This document shows positions 55,971 through 64,000 of a stretch of 64,000 bases of DNA, in pieces. A program made the position numbers and the translations under genes. Below the pieces are notes generated by a model, which worked only from the letters and a program-made list of their open reading frames with translations, had not been told where the DNA came from and did not search any database. Position 1 is the stretch's first letter. Every line of letters starts with the position of its first letter. The DNA lies in the NCBI GenBank assembly GCA_039545275.1, contig BCHS01000002.1, forward strand, positions 1,488,001-1,552,000. The letters run 5' to 3'. The DNA is from Pseudomicrostroma phylloplanum (taxonomy: Eukaryota; Basidiomycota; Exobasidiomycetes; Microstromatales).

Positions 55971-58900
55971 TCACTTCTGACCACTGCCACCCGTCATGCC
56001 ATCGCTCAGTCTTCTTAGAAGGTCACTGGCAGAAGCGCTCCCATCCATGTCTCCGCCTTGAAAACCAGTCACCTTCCTCGGGATCCGCAAGGACGAAGGA
56101 GAGGACGAAGGTGGAGCTTCTCCATTCTTGTCCGCCGACGAACCAAAGAGCGACGACACCGTTCCTTTGTTGTTGCTGCCTTTCCTCCCAAAGGCGCCGA
56201 GCAGGAATGAAGGCGACCTCGCCGACGGCGTAGGAGGTGACTTGGCCGCTAGTCCACCCGTGCCCTGCGCTAGAGGAGAAGTTGCCAGGCCAGGTCGCTT
56301 AGGTCCAGTGCTCGTGTCCTTATAGCTGCCACTGTTTACCCCCATTGCTTGTGCAAGACTAGCTTCAGCATTGGCAGGAGCAGCAGAGGCCATTGCTGTC
56401 GGCGACCCGGTAGCAAAGTTGAGTGAGTTAGGGCGTCGAGTCGCGGTACCCATCGAAGAGGGAGAGCGGCGTCTTGGAGAGGACAAGACCGGCGTGGCTT
56501 CCTTCGAAGTGTCGACAGGTGCGACAGCGACAGAATCGGCCGTAGGCGAAGTGACGCCTGACTGCTGCCGGCCACCGTCGCTGGTGGTAGCTGCTCTCGG
56601 TAGAGAAGTCGCAAAAGGCCCACCAGGACTCTGGGAGAAGGGATTGCCAGCAGCTGCCAAGGTCGATTCTATAGCTCGACTAGCACTGCTAGTAGTACCC
56701 GGAGAGGTTGCGGCGCTAGCAATGCCGCCAGTATTACCTCCCCCGACGGCGCGTAAGCCTTTTCGCCTGCCGCGAATGCCGAATGCCGGAGCTGTGCTCG
56801 TACTCGTGGAAGAGTCGACAGACACATGAGACTTGGAGACCGCTTCGTGTGAGGTCGAAAGAGTACCCGGCCGCTTGTTGGTAGCCAAAGGCAATGCAGC
56901 ACTGTCTACACTGATCCCGTTTGTCGGTGTACTGACGCGCTCGCGGGCCCGAGAGGTAGATGGAGACCGAGATGCTGCTGCTCTAATGGCGCGAGTCAAG
57001 GCAGAAGGAGAAGATGCAAGCGCCCCTCTGTCCGAGGAAGCCACAGCGGTGCTCGAAGAGGCAAGTGCTGCAAAGCGGCCCGGACTGAACCCATTCTGGC
57101 TGGTGAGCTCAGTCGCATTTGACGGCCTGCGGGCATCAAGGGCAGTCTCTGGCGAGACCAGCGCATCGACGTCCGCTACACTGGCCTCGGGTGTCTTGGG
57201 CGGGTTGGTGGCGACGCCAGTCTCTTGCGTAAGCACGGCTGCAATGCTGCCCTCCTTTGCTGGACTTGTGCTCTGCTCTTGCTCATCGCTTTGGCGAGAT
57301 ACGGGCTCCCTCTCTCGCGGGGCTGCCGGCTCTGCAGCGACGGCCTGGCCACCTTCGTCACCCGGACTCTTGAAGCCGACGGACGAGATTCGCTGCTTGT
57401 TGGTTGGCATTGCAGGTCGAGCAGCAACTGTAGAGGCCCCGTTGGGATTCCATCCATCAACATCAAGCAGGCAAAAGCGTGTCCCATCGACCAGCTGGAA
57501 GGGATTGCCGCCTTCTTCCCGAGTATCTGTCACCCTCTCGATGATCTTGACGATCCTTGCTACGATCCATTCCTTGCTGCGCAGCTGCTCAGCCAACACA
57601 CTCTTGGCAGGAGCATTGAGGAAGAAGTGAGGGAAAGAGATGTTGAACGCAGCCCATGGTTTCGGATCCAGCGTGTTGTTGCGCGAGGGAAGGAAGAGGG
57701 CGAGGTCGCCCACCTGAAAGTTGCGAAATGCGATGCGATTGCCTATTGCGGCTGTCAACTTGGCATTCGAGTCTGCAGTATGGCGCTTGTAGGTCTTTTG
57801 CCACTTGCGCACTAGGGTCACGAGTACGTCAAGCTTCTTTGTCACTTCTTGACAAAGACCTTGGGCGGACAAAGCTCGGAGTGCAGCAAGAGTTGTCGCA
57901 GCGCTGGCCTCTCCACCGGCAACCATGAACTCTTGCAGAGCAGCCTGGCGAGCAGCCTCGGCCTCATTTGCTTCCTCGTCCTCCTCGTCCTCTGCAGCAC
58001 CAATCTGTCTATTCTCCTCCATGGGTCCTGGCGTGCTAGCAGAAGCTGACCTTGAAGAAGACAGCACAGGAAGAGCTCGTACATGGCCTTGGAGGCTTAG
58101 CAGATTGAGCAGCATTGGCCTCACCAATTCGTTCAATTGCTCGCTCTCCCGCTCGGCATGTCGCATCGCCAGCTCCGCCTCGGCGCTGGCGTCTTTCGCT
58201 GCCTCCATTGTCTTGACAAGCTCTTCGTGGGCTTCGTCGGCCCCGCGTAGCTGACCACGTAGCGTCTGTGCAGCTTCAACTTCCGCTTTCGTGCTGTCTC
58301 TGATCTTCTCGAGCTCAGCGCGGGCAGTTTCGAGCTCGCTTCTGTGTTCTCTGAGATTCTCTTCTAGGATGGCTCGATCCCCATCTGCTTCCGCACGATG
58401 AGAGCGAACAAGACGCTCCTTAGTCGCTTCTGCCTCGGCATGAGCGTCACGTGCCTCTCGGGCGTCTTGGCGTGCTTGCTCAAGCTGCGCGAGAAGGTCT
58501 TCGATATGCTCTTGCGCAGCAGATAGCTCCTTCTCGATGTTGCTGCCTTCGCTGAGTAGACTCTCGATTCGATTGCTGGCATCGATACGAGCGGCTCTAG
58601 CCTCTTCCAGCTCGTTTTGCAGATCTTGGACGTGAAGCTCGGCCTCAGCGAGTCTTTCGGCTTCTTCAGAAGCTTCTCGACGAGCCTGCTCTTCCTCCTT
58701 TCTGGCCGCTTGAGCCTCTTTGCGGAGAAGGCTGAGTTCCTCCTGCATGTTGATTCGTCGTTCCCGCTCGAGGTCAACGTCGCTTCGGAGTGTCTCCACT
58801 TCGCTCGTTGTGTTAGCATGTTCCCTAGTGACCGAGTCGAGCTCTTCCTTTAGCCGCCGGTTCTCTGATCGTGCCGCGCTGCACTCTGCCCTCAGCGCTG

Positions 58901-60928
58901 TGAGTTCAGACTGATACCGTTGATGATCAGACAACTCCCTTGCCTCTGCCTGCTGGTTAAGATCTCTGATCTCTTGCTGTAATCTCTCATTCTCCTTTTG
59001 AGTGATTGCCAGTATGTCCTCGCCAGCGCGGCTTCCGTTTTTGGGCCGACGCCTTGTCGGCCTCTTGACAATCTCTCCATCCGAAGAGTCGCTACCGTTG
59101 CCTTCTTCACTGCCACCCTCCCACTCCTCATCAACACCCAGAAGGTTCCTCTCGACGAGAATTGCGAACTCGTCATCTAGGTTGTCCAGCCGAGCAATGA
59201 GCTCTTGTAGATCCTTCTTGCTTCGCGCCAGCGGTTCTCCTGAGGAGTCTCCACTGATGGCATCAGCTTTCGCTAGGGTGTCCTCAATCTCCTCGATGAG
59301 CTGTAAAAGCCCTTGAAGATCCTGACGGTCCAGCTCCGGTGTCGTTTCAGTCGATCGGCTCGTTGAGATCTCGAGAGACGGGGGAGCTTCGTCCATACCT
59401 TTGACCTCCCACGGAAGCTGACCAGCAATACTAGTGCGATACTTAGTGCGCCTTTTCCGCTCTCGTGACGACGCCTTTGCCATCAGCTCAGCGAGCGCCT
59501 GGGATTTGGCAAGGAACAGTTTGGTGAACTCCCTCCGTCGGACGACTTCAATGACTGTGGCTCCATATGCCCACAGCATATTGTTGAGTCTTGTCAAATG
59601 GCGGAAACCGTCTACGCGTCCGGACTTTAGCTCTGTATCAAATGCTGTCAGGCCTGCAGAGAGGTCTGCATAGTCCGATTGCAGGCTCGAAATGTCTCCT
59701 AGAAGGCTGAGACATCGAGCCGTCATGTCGTTCTTGTCAGCGGTCAGGCGTCGAACGCTCTCCCGAGCGACTTCGTCAAGGAGATAGAGCTCTTCGACCG
59801 CTTGCTGAATTTCAGTTATCGCCGAGCCATCCAATTTGTCGGCGACCGGCCAGCCATTTGAGTCTGGGGAGCACGTTTCCACGAGGTAGGTAGTGAGCTC
59901 TTCGGCTCGGGTCTCTGCTTGAAGGGCCTCCTCGAGTGTTTCGGTGGAGGGATCGATACTGGTACCTTCGACCTCAGAAGTCAGGTCTCTTGTGTCAGCT
60001 TCCAGTTGAGAGCTGTTGCCGGCGAGCTCGCTCTGTTGATTTTGTAGTTCTTCGAAGACACGGTTGCATGCATCTGCCACGGCGCCCATCTTGACACGGC
60101 TGACGAAGTCGCCAAGCGTCCGCTTGGACGAAGTACCGCTGCTGGGTGGTAGAAGAGCGGCATTGACTCTGACCAGCCCGAGGATCTCGAGGTCCCTTTG
60201 GTAACCGCCCAGAAGACGCTGCATACGAGCAAGCTGTCCCTCGTTGCTGACCTTGGCAGAGAGGCTTCCGTCCTTGACATTGTGCGAGTGGGAGAGAAGA
60301 TTGAGTAGCGCGACAGAGGTAGATCTTTGGATGGTAGAGAGTGCTGAGTGATGATGTTGAGAGGTCGAGGCGTGCGAATGGATGTACTCTAAGATGGAGT
60401 GAGACCAGGCAACAATGGCCTCTAACGAGCGTGGCGTTGGTGGCTGAACTAGGTCTATACTGGAGGGAACAGCAGCCAGGGCTGGCTCTACTGCCAAGTC
60501 CTGAGAGAGAACATCGACATCGGTGTAGAGGAAGTCTCGATTGAAGACAAAGAATTCCTGGGCATGCGGGACAAGGGGAGTAGGTGAGCTCGGCAGGCAC
60601 TTCGGGCAAGGCCAACTTGGTGGCTCAGCTGCTGCACTTACAGTGGTCTCTCCATGTTCTTCGGCCGACAGAGTGGACAGGAGGTCATCATTGAGCTGAG
60701 CTCCGTCACCGGTCATACAGATGATGCCATCGGAAGGTATAGCCGTGGCCAAGGAGATGGCATGTAGGAGGTCATCAATGCTGAGAGGGCCAGGACGAGG
60801 GTCAGTCTTTGCGCCACCAGACGATAGCCTATCGCTGCTCAGCATGCGCCTTCTCACCTATTGAATTGAGACAGTGCCTGCTTGACTTCTATGACCTTGC
60901 CATCGTGAGCCCGATTGATCCTGATCAT
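55971..60928 (-). CDS. ATG11: Autophagy scaffold ATG11
   Basis: Three exons on the minus strand (60928-60858, 60780-60642, 60557-55971), 1,598 residues. Atg11 is the cytosolic scaffold that links cargo receptors to the Atg1 kinase in selective autophagy (pexophagy, mitophagy, Cvt-type delivery). Seen: a ubiquitin-like N-terminus (KVIEVKQALSQFN, ISLATAIPSDGIICMTGDGA, FFVFNRDFLY), helical middle, a long coiled coil (about 58,100-59,050) rich in Glu/Arg, then the C-terminal ATG11 domain IAFRNFQVGDLALFLPSRN, PWAAFNISFPHFFLN and GTRFCLLDVDGWN (about 57,420-57,760), followed by 500 disordered Ser-rich residues ending at the stop. The second intron (60558-60641, 84 bases) has strong splice sites yet is open and in frame. 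Longer than the 1,178 residues of yeast Atg11 through the Ser-rich tail. Confidence 0.92.
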
Positions 60929-61294
60929 CGTTGTCGATGTGAGACCTGGGCTGAGTCAGGCGTGAGCAGAGTGTCGAGGCTACCCTTGGAGGCGTGGCCG
61001 AGACGACTCTCTGGTTCACAGGGCAGCGCTACCAGAAGATACGCTGTATAGGATACCAACAGGATCTGCACTGCCTCCTGTTGAGGATGTCTGAAGTAGA
61101 GTGGGCAGGGGTGAGAGATGTAGAGACCGGCGGTGATGGCCACAAAGGTAACCAATGCAACCGGAGCGGGACCCGGAGGTCCGTTCACCGTTGCCGCGTT
61201 CGGGCCACAATTTGTCCGCTGCCTGCCTGTCCTTGCTTCCGTGCCGTATAGCTCCTTCTTTTAGCATCGTCTACCTCGTCCTTCACCGCAGACC
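60929..61294. promoter_or_regulatory. Divergent promoter spacer, ATG11 / AP-3 beta
   Basis: 366 bases between two divergent start codons; both products serve traffic to the vacuole. No TATA box or clear regulatory site seen. Confidence 0.5.
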
Positions 61295-64000
61295 ATGGCA
61301 ACGGTCTCGGCATCGACGCCGTATGCTCCCACAGCATCCAGAGCGCTCTCTTATCTCACCGAGAGAGCCGAAGATGCCCAGGCAGCCCTCAAGGGCATTC
61401 TCGGCGGCGCAGGCCCCGGAGCAGCGGGGCCTTCTGGAGCCGACCGATATTTGGGAGGGGTAGACCTGGGCGGAGGCGAACAAGGAGTCAAGCTGACCAG
61501 GACGAAGCTGGAGAGCAGCTTGGAGTCAGACCGTCTAGATGGTCTCAGGACCGTAGTAGCAGTCAGTAAGAGGTGGACGACTCAGCCAAGGGGAGTACTC
61601 AGCGTGCGACTAACTTTGTTTCTTCTTGCTCTGCTCTCAGATGATATCGAAGTCTTTGCCTGCCTCCAACCACCTCTTTCCCTCGGTCCTGAAGTTGACC
61701 TCTGCCCAGTCTCTTCAGGTGAAAACGCTCGTGTATCTGGTGACGCTACGACTGGCGCCTTCTCAGCCAGACCTCGCACTGCTGTCCATCAACTCCTTCC
61801 AGAGAGACCTGTCAGATTCTAGTCCTCTCATCAGGGGCATGTCTCTGCGCGTTCTCAGCGGGCTGGGAGTAAAGATGGCTGCTCCACTGATGGAGATGGC
61901 CATTGCAAAGGGCGTCAGGGACCCGAGCTTCTACGTCAGGAGGATTGCTGCCGATGCCCTGGGCAAGTGCTTTGAGCTGGCCAGCGCTACTCTGCCTTCG
62001 TTGCTGCCTCATCTGTCAAGTCTTCTTGGCGACCGGCATCCATCCGTTCTTGGCTCTGCCTTACTCGCATTCAACTGTACGGTTCCTGATCGGTACGATC
62101 TGCTTCACCCGCACTTCCGTCGGATCTGCCACGGTCTGGTGGACATCGATGAGTGGAATCAGCCAGTGACCCTGAGAGTCCTCGCTGGCTATGCAAGGAC
62201 ATATCTGCGACGGCCATCTGCAGAGGAGACGCGGACAGTGCTCGAAGGCAAGGCCGAGAAAGTAATTTCGGGTAAGAGCAAGTGGGGCACAGGCCTCGAA
62301 AAAGATCTCGAACTGTTGTTGAGCAAGGCAGAGCCTCTGCTTCTAAGCCGCAATTCTGCAGTGAGTAGTATCGCTTCACTGACACTTCTAAGCTTAAAGC
62401 TGACCAACGATCCTCTCCGCTGCACGTTCATTAGGTCGTCTTGTCTACCGCCCATCTCTATCTTATCCTGCTGCCCATCGACAGCCCTCGCCAGCAAGAT
62501 CTGGTGCAGCCGCTCCTCCGACTTCTTCGGGGCCATCCCTCACAGGCGCACATCATACTACTTTTCATCCGGCGCTTGCTGGCACTTCGACCAGAGCTCT
62601 TCCACTCACACAGCCTCGCGTTCCTTCCTCTGACATCGATATCCGAAGAACCAAGCTACATCACTGAGCAAAAGCTGGAGATCCTCGTCGATCTATCAGT
62701 ATCCAATCCTTCAAAATCCTCGATCAAGTTCACTAAATCTGAGCTCGACAATGCCGCACTATACCGATCGGAGTCTTCTATCGTTATTTGCGCAGTGAGA
62801 GGACTTGGTCGCCTCCTGTCATCTTTACCTCCTTCGACTCTTTCTAGCGCGTCTCCCCAGCTGGTAGAGGACTGTACAGAGACTCTCCTGACCGTCCTTA
62901 AGGAACGAAGCGGTAACAAGAGCGGCGATAGTGTCGTGTCCGCTGCAATGGATGTCCTCCGGATGCTCATCAAAGCCAGAGTGGAGCAGCCACCGGCGAA
63001 CGGGGCCTCGGAATCGCAGGCGACAGACTCGGCGGCGACTGCCCACATTCTCTACCGGCTTTCTACTTTGCTCTTCAAGGCCAATGACAAGCTTGAAGCC
63101 TTGCCCGGCGACGGTGGCTCAACATCGACTCCCTCCCTCGTTGGGAAAACTTCGATTGCTGACGGCAGTGGTAGGGCCAGCATCTTCTGGCTCTTGGGTC
63201 AGTTCTGCCGTCAAGAGTTGAAGGTACGTCGCGAGACCTCACTGAGCGGAGAAGAGCAGTTGAAGACACTAGCAGAAGTCATTCTGCCCGATGTTCTGCG
63301 AAAAGGCTGTGTCAACTTCGGCAAAGAGAGCACGCAGGCAAAGCTAGCGCTCTTGACTCTTTCCGCCAAGCTCTACGTCTTCTTGCCGACTACCGACGCC
63401 CCGCCCTCGGTGGTAGCTTCAGTCGCTCAGCTTCATTCGTACCTTCTTCAGCTCGGCCGTTACGATCTGACCTACGATGTCAGGGACCGGGCGCGGTACT
63501 ACAAGAATCTGACCGCTGGAGTGGATGCCAGCCTGGGCCAAGCTAACGGCGCACACGAGACTACCGATGGCGCAGAGGCTGACGAAGACGACAGTCAAGG
63601 ACTAGTGCCCACGGGAGGCGTTCGTCTTAGGCGGGAGCAGGTTCTCCTTGTTCTATTTGGCGACAGAGCATCTTTGCCGAGTGATGTCGCCACGCCCGCC
63701 GCAGGGACTGTCAGCGCCTCTGGCAGCAAGACCTCCGACCCCGCACGCTACCTGGACCCTCTTGAGCTATTCTCGCCGGCTGCCGGACACGGGGTTGACA
63801 CCGATAGCGAGGACTACGAAGGCTCCCTCCCTCCCTGGGCCGCCGACCAGCTGCATCTTCCCCCCGCCTCCATACGCGAGCCGACTACCCCTCTCTCAAA
63901 TCCAAACACAGCAACATCTCTTTCCAGCTCCAGCACCGGCTTCGGCGCAGGCCCCTCATCTGCCGTACGCAGCATCTCGTCCAGCGACAGCGCTGCTCTC
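61295..64000 (+). CDS. APL6: AP-3 complex beta subunit (partial, 3' end outside window)
   Basis: Three exons within the window (61295-61561, 61641-62360, 62435 to the window end), 851 codons and still open. Large beta adaptin of AP-3, which packs cargo at the Golgi or endosome for direct delivery to the vacuole. Seen: LDGLRTVVAMISKSLPASN, then the adaptin N-terminal solenoid PDLALLSINSFQRDLSDSSP, LIRGMSLRVLSGLGVKMAAP, DPSFYVRRIAADALGKCFEL, later DVRDRARYYKNL, and the typical hinge DSEDYEGSLPPWAADQLHLP. Exon 3 reads through cleanly to base 64000. An 80-residue Gly/Ala stretch lies near the N-terminus. The C-terminal ear is not in the window. Confidence 0.92.

Overview
The window is a stretch of nuclear genome from a basidiomycete fungus, most probably a smut-related yeast or fungus (Ustilaginomycotina). 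The evidence is GC-rich coding sequence, short introns with GTRAGT donors and YAG acceptors, mostly small inter-gene gaps, and a gene set that fits this group: a class 2 mitochondrial dihydroorotate dehydrogenase, a Kss1/Kpp2-type TEY MAP kinase, a velvet regulator and a MOZ-type MYST acetyltransferase with a double PHD finger. I saw no prokaryotic, viral or obvious transposon sequence, and no tRNA or rRNA by eye. Three ambiguous bases (36632, 36638, 52616) show it is a draft assembly.

Layout, 1-24 kb: Dnf1-type lipid flippase (-), alpha/beta-hydrolase lipase (-), protein-isoaspartate methyltransferase (+), TPMT-like methyltransferase (-), MAP kinase (+), triose-phosphate isomerase (-), profilin (+), a putative XRCC4/XLF-like protein (-), a large Ser-rich disordered protein (+), then a 2.9-kb stretch with no supportable gene.

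24-42 kb: velvet-domain regulator (+), KAT6/Sas3-type MYST acetyltransferase (-), Elongator subunit Elp6 (+), HYPK-like NatA partner (-), SPOUT1-type RNA methyltransferase (+), dihydroorotate dehydrogenase with a long C-terminal tail (-), trifunctional C1-tetrahydrofolate synthase (+). 42-64 kb: a second disordered Ser-rich protein (-), malate synthase (+), mitochondrial ribosomal protein mL38 (-), peroxin PEX13 (+), a gene-poor 2.6 kb, a small secreted double-psi beta-barrel protein (+), RRG7-like mitochondrial protein (-), autophagy scaffold ATG11 (-) and the 5' part of AP-3 beta adaptin (+), cut by the window end.

Most genes are arranged as divergent or convergent pairs with 0.25-0.5 kb shared spacers (TPI/profilin, MYST/Elp6, HYPK/SPOUT1, DHODH/C1-THF synthase, mL38/PEX13, ATG11/AP-3 beta). 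There is no secondary-metabolite cluster or mobile system. The content is core metabolism (glycolysis, glyoxylate cycle, one-carbon and pyrimidine synthesis), membrane traffic and autophagy, peroxisome import, chromatin and signalling. I found no clearly new system. The best leads are gene-level oddities: the DHODH tail, two start codons that could send C1-THF synthase to two compartments, in-frame introns in ATG11 and the velvet gene, a histidine/glutamine repeat tract, and the isolated secreted protein. Exon coordinates were derived by hand from splice signals, reading phase and family similarity; none has been checked against transcripts.
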